Of a DNA stretch of 64,000 nucleotides, positions 37,039 to 49,251 are shown piece by piece (within the stretch, counting starts at the first letter, position 1; the number at the start of each line of letters is the position of its first letter). The translations under genes and the position numbers were made by a program. The notes under the pieces were generated by a model. It had not been told where the DNA came from and did no database searches. It was given only the letters and a program-made list of their open reading frames with translations. This DNA comes from Cyanoderma ruficeps (lineage: Eukaryota > Chordata > Aves > Passeriformes > Timaliidae), in the NCBI GenBank assembly GCA_008694505.1, contig VZDJ01000219.1, positions 6,098,081-6,162,080 on the forward strand, in the 5' to 3' direction.

Positions 37039-38240
37039 CAGCTGCCGTGTTATTCTCCATCCTCATAATCATTATGTACAATTTAACTCTCAATAGAAAG
37101 GCTACCAGAAATTTCAAGTGCCACAGTTCTATGAATATGCATAAAAACTCATTTGCAAACAAAATTAAGCCCTCCAGTTTAGGGAAAGCTAAAAGCTTGT
37201 GTATCTCAATTAACGTCCTTTTTATTGCATGGTAAGAACTAAGTTATTGCTACATAAATTTGTAATATATCCTGTTTGTATTTTTTTCCAAGTGTATAAT
37301 GTTGGTGTGGAGTTTTCATGACAGAATATACACATTTTGTAAATCTGTACTTTTTCAAATACTGAATGCCTTATTTTTGAATTCTTTAGATTTTTAAATT
37401 GGAGAAAAGCACTTAAAAAGTTTTTATATATGAATATTTCATGTAAAACTGTTAAATACATAACCTTAGTGCAAGACATTCTGCTCTCACTCTCTTTTTC
37501 CAAGGGCTCATTTTTTGTCCATGCTGTTGATACCCTGCACTTTACAAACATAAAAGTTAATCCACAATGCAGCTGTCTTCATGGCATGTCTTAGCTTCTG
37601 CACCACAGCTTGACTTGATTCTGTGTGTCCTCAGTTGTATGAGGAAGAGACTTTTTGGTAGCTGCCAATTACAAATGGGGAAACAGATGTAACTATTTTG
37701 CTAAAAGTCCCACCTTAAACCAGCAGCCGAGTTTCAAACATAACCTGGATGACCAGGCTTGGTGATAACGTATTCTAGTAAGTTTTATTTTTCTGAAATA
37801 CTGTATTCTACCAACCTGGAAAATGTCAGCTAAATCTGTCCTATATTCACATAGTGATACTGTAATACAGTTTTGAATATCTTCTAATAATTAAAGAGGT
37901 TTCCCATTAGTTTCCCTTGGGAGTAGGGAAAAAATTAATCACCAGAAGAAAAACATGTGTGCAGATTTAATGGAGTTATTCTTTAAAGCTCGACTGTGTA
38001 CTGTGTGGTCAGGTTTCATGTCTGTGTCACAGAGGCTCCACATATTCTTAAATTGACAGTTTAAAGAACTTTGGCTTTGTTTTTGTAAGTGTTGATGTGG
38101 TAATTTCTTACTGTATTCTGTAAACCAGGCTAGCTGACTACAGTAAAGAATTAAGCCATTTTTTTCTTCCAGCATTAAAATTGTAACAACTTTGTCATAA
38201 TTGCAGCCAGCATTACATATCTATTAAACTACAAATCCCA
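37039..38240 (+). other. UBE2B: Probable UBE2B 3' UTR
   Basis: AT-rich sequence with no repeat follows the stop codon. I see no nearby AATAAA, but ATTAAA variants occur at 37890-37895, 38174-38179 and about 38223. Any of these could end the transcript, giving a 3' UTR of about 0.9-1.2 kb. The limit is inferred and RNA data would set it. Confidence 0.4.
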
Positions 38241-41200
38241 TACCAAAATACTGTTCAGTGGTGCCTAATAAGCAATGGAAATTGAATTCACCTAGAAAAG
38301 AAAATGTTGTTTATTTGGAGCAGTCTAAATTACTGAAAGTTATTCTCAATGCACTAAAACAATATCAATTTACGCCTCACAACTGCTTGTAAAGGTCTGT
38401 GCTTTCTAGGAGCAGCACTCAAGTTTAGAAATGGCACTCAGAATGCTGTCAAACCAGACTCTTTTAGTAGCTTGTGGAGTAAAACTACTCTGCCTTGGAT
38501 AAGCATTAGTGTGCAAAGGCTCAAAAAACATCAATGCTGTGTAATAACTTTGCTCTCATTAAGACACTTTGCTTTCCTGGAATTGCTGAATTTGTGTTTA
38601 AGAATTTTTTAATCTATGTCTGATTATTAACAGAAACTCCAAGGGATCCAATTTGCTTTTGGTTGTGGTGAAGTTACAGTAACACTGGCAAAGTAGTGCT
38701 ACGTGGCTTAAAACAACATCAATGCAAAGATTTTTTTTGTTCATAAATATAACATGGAAAAGCTTTCTCGTTCTCAGAATTAATCTGAACTTTGATGATA
38801 TTATTTTCAAATTTGCCTCCTCTTTTAGTAGTTTTGTTCCTTTGACATGTGCATGAGCTGAGATTTGCTGTTCATTAGTGTTCACATTAATTTGATTATT
38901 CCTGAACAGCCAATTTGGCCCCGTTATAGATTGATGATGCTCAGGACATGTTTTTGTGTCTCTGGGATGGAGGCAGTGGATGTGTGAGAAACAAAATTGG
39001 ACCAGAAGGGGGATTAATTAATGAAGAGCACTGCAAGCTGCCTGTGCTGGGACCTACATTGCTCAGGGACAGGTGTGTCTGAAGGTGTCTAGGAGCATTC
39101 TTTGTGGGGGACAGAACCTGAAGCCTACACTTAGTAAAGTCTGCCTGGAAAATGTCCTGCAGTCCTTCAGACAAAGGCAAGGTGCTGTATCCCAGGGTGT
39201 GGTGGGGAGGAGCATTCACTTGCTCACCAGATTTCCCACCTTAACACTCTGATGACTCTGCAAGCTGCGTGGGAGTGTGTGAAAGGTGAGAATCCAGGCT
39301 CTGTGATGACCCGTGGGGAGACACTGGTGTAGAGGAACTGGTGTTCCTGCAGATGGGATCCTGGAGCAGCTGGGGGCTGCATGGTCATGCATCCTCAGGA
39401 GGTCTGGGGGAAGGGGTGACTTCTGTGAGCCCTCCACCAATACGCATTAAAAACAAGGATAGAGCATAGGTTAAAATCTGCTAAAACTTGCTAGGAAACA
39501 GATTTATTACCAGGCAGAAGGAAGCAGGCCAGGGGTCGTGGTGTAAAGGACAGTGTCCTGCTCAGTCTGACCCATGTGAGCTGTCAGCGCTCACTGGTGC
39601 TGCTCAGATTCCTCCATAGGTTCCTCTTGCAGCCTTCACATGCCTGTGAGCAGCATGTCCAGTGGGTTTAGATGTACTGACTGTTCAGGCCTGTGTGTTC
39701 CTTACTGCTCCTTGCTCCCACCACCCTCCTTTTGGGACCATCTGGTCCCCGGGTTGAGCCCTGCAGGCTGCCCCAATGTGTGGATGCTGAAACAACAGGT
39801 CAGGAGAGTGGGTCATGGACAGATAAAAGCCCTTTCCCTCTATGCCACAAAGAACAGGAGTGATGACAAAGACAAAAAGGTTCAAGTGCACTGGTTCATA
39901 AGAGCACTCAGTAGTCACAATAAACTGGCACAGTTACCTTCTTAAGTAGTATACTGGGATGCTTGATTTTTAATGTGTTAGGCAATGTAATGCACTAAAC
40001 TTGCTAGGACAGTGGGATTAATTAAGGAAGGACTTGGAGGTTCACAGTTTTGGATTTATAGCTTCTCATGGGGCTTTCATTCATTGATTAAATTAAACAG
40101 TTCATAATCACTTCTTTTCTATTGGATTCATATAAAGATTGAAAATCACGGTGGAGATGTCTTTAAATTATTCACCCCAGGATTTTTGTCGTATATATCC
40201 GTGTCATTCACCTGCTTTCACAGGCAGGCAGACTGAGGCATCCGGGTTTGCAGTGTTCTTGTGTCAGTCAGAAAGCCATTGATGGGGCTGTGGGTGTGAA
40301 CCATTCCTGGGCATTCTCCAGTCTGAGTTTCAGGTACAAGAACACCTTTGCCTTCAGGTTTGTCACGCTAACATTATTCATAAAAACACTGCACTGCTCG
40401 TGCTGCTTTCTTCAGATCTCAGTTCCCTAAAGATGGCTCATCCAAATGCAGTCCCAAGCCAGAACTACGAGACTTGGATCTTCACAAATGTGATTAACTT
40501 CACTAGTGTCACTTGTCCCATTGGGGTTCTTCACTATAGTACAGATAAATGGTGTAATTGAAGAATCGAGGCCTTAGGCTGTGAGAAGTGAAGAAATCAC
40601 AGCTTGAGGTACTATATCTGCAGCTTCTTTGTGGGAGGTTTTGTATTAATAGTCAATTAATTCAGTGTGTCAAACAAAGCTTTAAATATTTAGAGATTAG
40701 GAGGTGCCTAATAAAAAATTTACAAAAAAAAAAGAAGATTCCCTGATCACTACAGCTGCATTGAGATATTTAAAATAAGATAGGTAGTATAATGTAGACA
40801 GTTAAATACCTCATGTTTAACATGTCAGGGGTCTGTGAGAATAGCTTTTGATGTATATAAAAATGCACCAGGAGAGGAAGAGACTTCTCATCCGGCCAGA
40901 CTTCCCAACCTATGTTTTTATTTGAGGTTTTTACTGTTTGTGGAAGCTGTCCCAGGCAAATACTATGCCTTATTTGTTTGGAATTGTTTTCTGGAAGAGG
41001 AAAGGTGTAATCAGCAGGCAATCTGCTGTAATGTGTGAGTTGGCAAGGCAGGTTCCCCTCCTCTGCTTTGGATGGGCCTCTGTGGCGAGTGGCTGGTTGG
41101 ACTGTGAGTGGGAAACAGTGACCAGAGGCTGGGTGAGTGGGCAGCATTTGTGTGTGAGCAGTGCCAGCTCCAGCACTCTGTTTAATTTGTTGTTTAAGTA

Positions 41201-42726
41201 TTAAAACAATTATCTGACCTCTCCCTGATTTTGTCAATCTTTCTAATGAAAGAGCTTCAGCAGAGTACAGAATGTACGTGTCCTGTGTTGTCACACTGAC
41301 AATGGATCACAGACCTTCCTCAGCACACCCGACTTCCCTTAGAAGTGTAAACTAGTATAAACCCTTGGATCCAGCCTTGGGCCATATGAACACCGTGTAG
41401 CCAGAGCAGTGAATGATTTAGGAGGTGTTCTTTTTATTTCATAAAGTTTTGGGGATAAAACCAGTTCCAAACTAGAAGACCAACAAAGAATTATGTGTTG
41501 CTGCAGGCAAGTGGACAGTTTTGTTGAACATGAACCTTCACAGGTAATCTCTGGAAATCTCTTCACATTAATGATGGTGAAAGAGGTGAGAAGAAAAGGA
41601 GCTAAATCTAAAAAGAAAATTATGTAGAATCAATGAACAAACCCTATTAATGGGATGATGCTCTGCTTTTGCTGTGCATTCAAAGGATATGAATCTCCTA
41701 GAAAATAATATATCTTGGATTATGTGTGTGTGTGTACATAGGAGAGGCTTTTTGAGCTATTATAGAAACTTTAGGTAGTAAATGGGCTTTAGGATTTGAG
41801 GAGTTTTTTTGCTTAGCATTGTTACTGCACTTTGAGTTCATCTCATAGCTCAGTCACCAAGAGCAGAGAACAAAAAACAAGCAGAACTTTTTAGATTTTC
41901 TGATAATGACTGTAATTAGCATCACAAGCTGTAGAAATGGTGATAATCCCTAAAGGTTTCTTGTCATTATCCTCTGTTTCTGCACTGAAAATAAAGATTT
42001 TAAAGACAGGGTATCTTCTGTATTTGGTACTGTCTCACTCATGGTAACATTCAGCCTCCGTGACTGCGTGAATCCATTCTTAGTGCTCGTGTCTGCTGTG
42101 GTCTGTGTGAAAGCTGCATCCTGCCAGAAAGCAAACATGCTCCTCTCAGCCAGGGGATGTTTCTCAGCGTCCAGAATGAACCCTTTTCCATGATGTGGTC
42201 AAAGCACGTAGTGTGGGATTTTCTGAGCTGGTGCAAATGTTACTAGAAGAAAGTTTGTTTTAAAATCCCAGTATGTCAGTGTTTCAATTAGGAGTTCAGT
42301 GAGGTCATAAAATAAATTATTTTTGCCCTTAAACAAATGCCAGAGCTGGTTCACACTACTGCAGTAAGCAAGACATGGTTTGATGGCACTGATAACAGAC
42401 TTGGCTGTAGAGGCTGTTAGTGTTGAAGGTGGGCAGATGTCCCTGCCCAAGCCTCCACCTGTAGCACAGGGTATTCAGTCCCTTGAACTGAAAAGATCTT
42501 GTGTTTCTTCCCTTGTTTTTCAGTTTGGGTCATTAACCGCCGTGTCTGATGCATTTCTAAGCTGAATAATTTTGACAGCTGCCAATTTGGTACACATACC
42601 ATGGGCTGAGCTGAGAGCCACCAAGCTGGGGAGAATTCTGGGAAGCCTTTTTTAGATTTTAGATTCAGAGGCCCTACCTGGCACAGCAACAACCTCAGGC
42701 ATAAAGGGGGCCCTAAATACGCATTC
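38241..42726. other. Intergenic stretch without recognised gene
   Basis: No exon of a known gene was recognised. A short (TG)n run lies near 41725-41735. The longest open frame (174 codons, minus, 40770-41294) has no domain and overlaps several others on the plus strand. Confidence 0.5.
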
Positions 42727-42731
42727 ATCAG
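42727..42731. repeat. Target-site duplication ATCAG, left
   Basis: This ATCAG and an identical one at 43502-43506 flank the LTR at 42732-43501 exactly. A 5-bp duplication fits class III (ERVL-like) or some other retroviral integrases. Confidence 0.8.
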
Positions 42732-43501
42732 TGTTATAAAAATCAGGACACAGATCTCTTAATCAAGATCTAAACTTTATTAAAATGAAGATTAGATAGA
42801 TTATAGAGATCTTGAACAAAAAACAACAAAAAGACAATACAAAAGAAAGAAAAAATAAAACAAGCAAAAACAACAAGATGACACAATTTGGCCGAATTTT
42901 CATGAATCTGACAAAAATTCCTGTCACAGCAGAGTTCAAGTTCGATCGAACTGGGAGGCGGATATCAGACCAGCCCGCGCTGGGTCCGTGATCATCCACA
43001 CTCCGACATGTGGTTTCCAAAGTCCAGTTTTTATACGGTTTATTTTTCCTCGGGCCAGGATTTTCTTTTGGAAATGGCGTTCTCATTCAGGTTCTGATGG
43101 TGTTTTTGCCGAACCTGAATGGGGTTCCGAGGGTTTGGCTCAGCCTGCTTTCAGTTGCAGAGAGGGTCCCTGTCCCCAGACATCCAGATGTAAGTTTTCG
43201 GGGTCCCCTCCTGAATAGGAGCAGTTTTGGCTGTTTTGATCCAGGGATGGGCTCACTCTCCTCTGAAAGCCTCAAGTATAATCTTAGCTGTTGAGGGCTG
43301 TGAGGACTGAGCCATTCGGTCTGGGGATGGGCCCATTTTCCTCTGAAAGCCCGCTGTGAGGACTGAGCTGGCATGTTCTTTTCATTTGTAGATTTGGCCC
43401 TGCATTCTTCCACGATCGCCTCTTGCCTCTTGCCTGTATTTTCTAACAACTTTAAGAGTTTATTTCTCAACCCCCCCAATCAATCTGTATCATTAATAAC
43501 A
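42732..43501 (-). mobile_element. Solo LTR of an endogenous retrovirus, minus orientation
   Basis: A 770-bp element. Read on the minus strand it begins TGTTATTAATG and ends TTTTTATAACA, the TG...CA termini of an LTR. The TATA box is TATAAAAA (plus coordinates 43028-43035) and the polyadenylation signal AATAAA is at 42776-42781, so U3 is at the high-coordinate end. U3 contains an 80-bp-spaced duplication (about 43244 and 43324). A perfect 14-bp palindrome AGTTCGATCGAACT lies at 42939-42952, about 80 bp downstream of the TATA box. There is no internal retroviral sequence and the 5-bp target duplication is intact, so it is a solo LTR. A 130-codon open frame on the minus strand within U3 (43087-43479) has no recognised similarity and is probably chance. 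Confidence 0.85.
43244..43400 (-). repeat. Duplicated U3 segment (80-bp spacing) in the LTR
   Basis: GGGATGGGCYCAYTYTCCTC followed by TGAAAGCC occurs at about 43244 and again at 43324. A GCTGTGAGGACTGAGC block follows each copy. Duplications in U3 upstream of the TATA box are common in retroviral LTRs and often correspond to enhancer repeats. Confidence 0.65.
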
Positions 43502-43506
43502 ATCAG
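43502..43506. repeat. Target-site duplication ATCAG, right
   Basis: Right partner of the ATCAG at 42727-42731. Confidence 0.8.
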
Positions 43507-46475
43507 GGAACAAGCTGGTCAGAGAAAGGTCACCCCAAGCATCTGAGACCCACAGAGGTTTTTATCCTGGATAAACCTCAACTTGAAAAAATCAGTGAAC
43601 ACATTCACATTGTTTTCAAAGCCCCATTGAACTTCTAACTGCTCAGTCTCAGCGTTAGATTATTAATTGCGCTGTTTATTATCATCACCATTTATTTATT
43701 TTATATTTTCTGGGGTTTTTTATATTTCTGTCAATTTTGAAATTGATTTGGGTATGACTAGAAGGTTATGGATTATGGGGTTTGTCTAGAATTCTTCCAG
43801 ACAACTGCAGTGTCCAGTAAATGTAAATATTGTTATTTTATTACTTCATGTTAGTGCTGTCATGATGGGACTTGAGGGATTTCATTCTGAAATATGATAC
43901 TTCACACAGGCTCAGGCAAATTGTCTTCAATGACTGACCAAAGTGGGAAGAAGGCAGAAATGCCATCTCCTCTGAATTAATTATGAACCACACAGCTCTT
44001 GCTATTATCTGTTTACACATTATTGGCCTTGTGATGTGGTGGTGAGAGATTTTCTTTCACTGTCTGGTCCAAACGTACATTAAGTCCAATTTCATTAAGA
44101 AGGCTGCTCGCCTGCCTTGTTGAAAGGGTCATTGTGTTGGTTATTACAGTGTTTTCTTTGTGCTCGCTTCCCCCAAATTCCATTTTGTATTTGTAACTAT
44201 TTGGTAGAAAAGTTTGAAAGTGAACTTTTGGTGCCTGTGAAAGCTGCTTCATTGACTTTATTGACTCCAGAGCCCAAAGTTCTTTATCCACAGAGATCTT
44301 TAAAAGGACACTAAAAAGTTTCAGCCAAAGCTTATAGAATTTGGTGCTTATAGTTAAGTATTATAGACCCAATGCTGTTCCCATGGAGACCTAAAGGAAT
44401 TTTTCCATTGAATTAAGTGGTAGCAAAGCATACCCTTTATTAAGTAGGAAAAGGTCTGGACTGGAGAACTCCATCTGTTGTTCCCAGTTTTGTTTGTGTG
44501 CTTGCTCTTCTGTATAAAGAAATAGCCAAATTAAATTTTAGGTATTTTCAGTGAAATTTTAAGTATTTTCATTGTGATTCATCTGCTTCAAGCTTGTATT
44601 TGGGGTGAGGGGGTGTGTTGTTCTAGGGTGATAACCCATGAGGCAAAGGCAGAGCTCTCCTTCACTCACTGTTGGTGTCTTTCCCTCTAATCTGGGATGT
44701 GAAGAGAGTTTCAGTCTCCCACGTTTCCTGCTTGGGAGAGGTCAGGGGCACAGCTGGTGCTGTTGGCACAGGTGGTGTCAGCGAGTCTGTCTCGTGGGTT
44801 CTGTGCCACCTATTCTTGAGGACACTTTTAATGTCAATTTGTGGAAGCACCAACTTGTTAGAGATGAAATTCCAATTATTTACTAACAGTCAAAGAAATC
44901 CCAGGTAGACTCATATTTAAAAAGAGTTTTCCCATGCTGGAAGTTTGGGATGTTGCTCAAAGGGTTGTTGAAAGTCCCTGATGAGCCCTGCTCCAGCCAT
45001 GGCTTCGAGTGGGGGCTCTGCTGCAGGCACATGGTCAGACACTGCAGTACTGGGGTATAAACTTAGAGAGGAAAAATAAAATTGAGGCCTCAGATTGTAC
45101 AGTATGGTGCTAAAAAGTGTTTTTGGTTGAAGCTGTGTCATTAAATCCTTGGCTACTGAAGTCAACAGATTTATGATTGATTTAACCAGAGTGAGGGTTT
45201 TGTCTATAATGAAGTCCTTTCATTTTGTCTCACTGAGATTCCTCTTGTTCTTTCTTAGTCCCTTATGACACATTCACTCCATCCTTGCCTCAAACAAAGA
45301 GAAATTATACTATCGTGATCACCCTTTAAATATTTTCTATTTGAGGGCCTACTGAAAAGGCTCCAGAGGCAAATTCTTGGTTTAGAAGTTGCTATTTATG
45401 TCTAGACACATCTGAATGTTGTTATGCTTTGAATGTCCTGGATTGCTTGCTGCTTTCTTTGTAGAGATGGATGAGTCAAGAGAGAGAGTGCATTATTTTA
45501 AATTAACTTGAAATAAGCTTTAACCAGCTCAGGGTTCTACTTGTTGCAACTGGCTCCCTTGATAAAAATACACAACAAAATAAGTGACGCCACAAGGAAA
45601 ATCCGTATTTATTGGTGTTTTAAAGCAGAGCAGAAACAGGTTCTCAATACAAGACATTGGATTCTGTTGGCATATTTTTATTTGAATTATTATAGTGTCT
45701 CAGACCCCTGGTCATGGCAAGGAGCTTACAGGGACTCCACACAAACAAATCCAGTGCCTTGACCTTACTCCAAAGGGCTTCCAGCACAGGTGTAAGGCAG
45801 GCAATAACAGGGAACAGTCAGGCACAGAAGGGAAGAAAATAACAAAATCACAATGAGTACCAAGAGAACTACTGGTCTCTTTTTGCTAACCAATTGTCAA
45901 ACATCATAATAAATCAATAGTTAGGCTTGGAAGTCTATATATTTCATTAAATATATGCACACATGAAGCAGGAATCCAAATTGTCCTCAGTGTGTGTATT
46001 TCAGCTCCAAAAGCAGGTTACACAATACAATTCTCATAGACCGGGTGACCTCCACCTCTGTTTTTCTGCAGTTCTGCATTTCTAACAGTATTGTAAAGCA
46101 CCACAAGTCAAATTGCTGCTTGTTTCTGTTCTTTCCTGCAAACCGTGTTTGCTTACTAAGCAGGTGAGAGTTATGAGGGTCAACATGGAGAGCAGCCTGG
46201 CTCTCCAGCTGTACTGGTGCACATCCATCTATAAAGGATGGACTCACAGCTCTTGCAATTACACCTTCCTTGCTGTTTTGTAGGTATTCGTATCACAGCA
46301 TTCCTGGGTGGGTTATATTCACAAATACACAGTTCTCTAGGATTTTTATTTTATGAGGTGCAGTTCCTCTGGGTCAACCACAAAACTTGTTTCTGAATTT
46401 GTTACAGGCAGGGCAGGACTCACTGCAATATTAATAGGTAAAATGTTAGGTGTGTACAGGTAGAGACATAGAACA
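43507..46475. other. Intergenic stretch without recognised gene
   Basis: AT-rich sequence with only short open frames. No repeat family or exon was recognised. Confidence 0.5.
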
Positions 46476-46550
46476 GAACCATAGAATCATTTAGGTTGGA
46501 AAACACGTCTAAAATCCTTGAGTCAAACTGTTAAAGTCTCCATATCTGCC
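46476..46550 (-). mobile_element. CR1 LINE 3' end fragment, minus orientation
   Basis: CATAGAATCATTTAGGTTGG followed by AAAACACGTCTAAAATCCTT is the reverse complement of a CR1 3' terminus. Only the last ~75 bp are clear; the remainder up to about 46650 is too diverged for me to assign. Confidence 0.65.
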
Positions 46551-47970
46551 CTGGACCTCAAGGGTGGAGCTGAGTGTCTCTGCTGGCTCCGGCATCCACA
46601 CTCAGCTCAAATGGAATGTTTGGGCAGCATCTTCAGAACACTTCATCCCTAAACCTAGCAATATAGAGGTCAGATGTACACAGGAGAAGAATGAAACTCT
46701 GGTTTTACATCATTTGAAAGACCACAAAATGTCATAAAATCTCTGTATATTAATTTATCCAGCTTAATTGTCTCATTGCTGACTGCATGCTGGGTTACAT
46801 TCATTTTCAAGGGATGAAGCAAATATTTCAAACGAATGATCAAAAGAATATTTTACTCGTTTCACATTCTGAGTATGGAGTCTATGAAACATTTATTCAG
46901 GAAATGAAGTATTAGGGGCTGACAGATATCTCCAGTGTCACTGAGTAAGCAGGTTATCTGGAGATTTCTAGTGCAAACAGTCCCCTACTTTGATGAATAC
47001 ACGAGTAATTGCCATTACAGGGGTTTGAAAGCAATATTAGATTGAAGTTACAGTCATTTCAGCAATTATAAATAAACTCTGAAAATTAAGTTGATTAAAA
47101 TGAGAAATATCTTTTTTCATCTTTGCGTTTCTTAAGAATTTTGCTTTGGAGTGTAAATAATAATATTTTTGTTGGGCAGGGGGGCTAGATGTAAGGGAAA
47201 TAGATTGATGCCTGGTGTCTTAGGGAATTCTGCAGGAGTTTCTGTGAAATGCTGCAGCCCTACATGGTCATAGCTTATGTTTGTCCTTGATTTTGTGTAT
47301 GACATTCATCTGGGATCGTGACACTTTATTTTCACTCAGTGTTGTCGTCAAAATGATGCAGACCCTCTCTGTTAACTTAAGTGTTTAGGAGCTCTGAGAC
47401 CTTAAATTGTAATTACATTGCTTCAAATGTCAGGTTCTTCACCATCATATCACTGCTGGTGATAGAAACCTAAGCAGCTTAGGTGATATAAACCTAAGGA
47501 GCTTAATGGCTTCACGATGCCACATAATGTATGGGGAATCTCCCTGCACAGGGAATCTGATAGGGGACATCTGAGTCACGGTGACAGCTTCAACAAGCAG
47601 GCAGGAGGGGAAGGCAGGCAGGGTGTGATGAGCTCAGAGGAGGTGAGCTGATGATTTGCTATTTATAGATACACGAAGAGGCTCAGAGACAGGAACTCCA
47701 GGCAGGGCCACTCTTCCCTTCGCTACGAAAATGATTCCTCATCAGAGCTGCAAGCAAAACACAATTTGTAGCTGGCAGAGTCTCAGGGTGCCCTCGTTGT
47801 ATGAACACAGGGGCATGCCACAGCAGCAGCAGCTTTTGATGAGAGCCTGAAATACACCATGTTCACTGCTGAATTTTATCTTTCCATTCCTTGGTGTGTT
47901 TTGTTTTTACAGGGAAAAGAATGAAATGACGCTGTGTATCCTCTACACCAAAAGCAGCCTCGTTATTTTA
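46551..47970. other. Intergenic stretch without recognised gene
   Basis: A 24-bp direct duplication (GTGATANAAACCTAAGNAGC) at 47459-47506 is the only structure noted. No exon was recognised. Confidence 0.5.
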
Positions 47971-48210
47971 AACTGAAGGAGGGTCAATTTAGATTAGATA
48001 TAAAGAAGCTGGTTTTTACAATGAAGGTGGTAAAATACTAGCACAGGTTGCCCAGAGAGGTGCTGGGTGTCCATTGAAACATTTAAAGCCGGGTTGGGCA
48101 GGGCTCTGAGCAACCCAATGTCATTGATGTCCCTGCTTATTGCAGGGGGGTTGGGCTGGAAGACTTTTAACAGATCTCTTCCAACTCAAAGTGTTCCATG
48201 ATTATGATAG
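47971..48210 (+). mobile_element. CR1 LINE 3' end fragment
   Basis: A 5'-truncated CR1 in plus orientation. Landmarks are GGTTGCCCAGAGAGGTGCTG, ATTGCAGGGGGGTTGGGCTG and TCTTCCAACTCAAAGTGTTC, followed by a decayed ATTCTATG-type end (CATGATTATGATA). It has many substitutions and no open frame. Confidence 0.8.
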
Positions 48211-48832
48211 GGTACTATTCAGGAATTAATTACTCCAGTTTATTTACTGGAAGACTCTCTTTTCAGCCAGTTCTGGAAACTAGAGTTCTAGTACAAAAAG
48301 CCAGTAATCTTCTCTTCAGAAGAGACATGGATGATTACAAAAACTAGTTGTATCTAACATCCCCATCACCTTCAATCAAAACCAAAGAGATTGTGTTTGT
48401 TTGTTACTTGGTAAAAGGGTGTCATGGTTTAGTGATTCCCTTATTAAAAAAAGGGCAGAAAGGACAGACTGAGCTCAGAGTTCCAGCTAGAAGCCTCGCA
48501 ATCATTGCATGGAGACCATGAGCTGTAGCTGTGGCACTTTCCCACCATTTGTGTCCTAGACAGGGCTAAAGAGCAGTTTGGGCCATTTTCAAGCTGTGGT
48601 TTGGCCATGCCCTCTCTGGCCAGGGAGGGGAAGGCTTTAATGCTAAAGGTGACTGTGACCCTGTCCCAGCTACTTCCAGTTCCAGAGGGGTCAGGCACCT
48701 TCCATCCAGTCAGGGAGACGCCCTCTTTTTCCTTGAGAAAGGAAAACATCCAATTAGATGAAGCTAGAAACCAACAGACATGATAATCTTACAAGCAGGT
48801 GGAAGTTTTGTCATAAAGTATTTTCTCAATAC

Positions 48833-49251
48833 TCATAGAATCATAAAATTGTTTGGTTTGGCAGGACTCTTACAGATCATCCCGTTGCTCCAAGCCCCAT
48901 CCACCCTGGCCCTGAACACTTCCAGGGACGGGGCAACCACAGCTTCTCTGGACAGCCTGTACCAGGGCCTCACCACCCTCACAGGGAAGAATTTCTTCCC
49001 AACATCTAATCTAAATCTCTCCTCTTTTAGTTTAAAACTGTTCCCCCTTGTTCCATCACTGTCTGCCAGTATAAAAAAATCCCTCTCCCTCCTTTTTACA
49101 AGCTCCTTTGAGGTACTGGAAGGTGCTGTAAGGTCTCCCTGGAGCCTTCTCTTCTCCAGGCTGAACAACCCCACCTCTCTCAAGCTGTCTGCGTAGGAGA
49201 GGTGCTCCAGCCCTCAGAGCATCTTCATGGCCCTCCTCTGGACCTGCTCTA
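48833..49251 (-). mobile_element. CR1 LINE 3' end fragment, minus orientation
   Basis: The left end, CATAGAATCATAAAATTG, is the complement of the CR1 tail. On the minus strand the translated remnant reads through typical CR1 ORF2 C-terminal motifs (LEQVQRRAMKMLRA, then FRLDVGKKFF, then APSLEVFRARVDGAW), interrupted by frameshifts. This is the longest recognisable CR1 copy here, about 420 bp, and it is inactive. Confidence 0.88.

Noticed and set aside
43087..43479. 130-codon minus-strand frame inside the second LTR, considered as a retroviral gene
   Set aside because: It lies wholly in U3 and crosses the U3 duplication, with no retroviral protein motif that I recognise.
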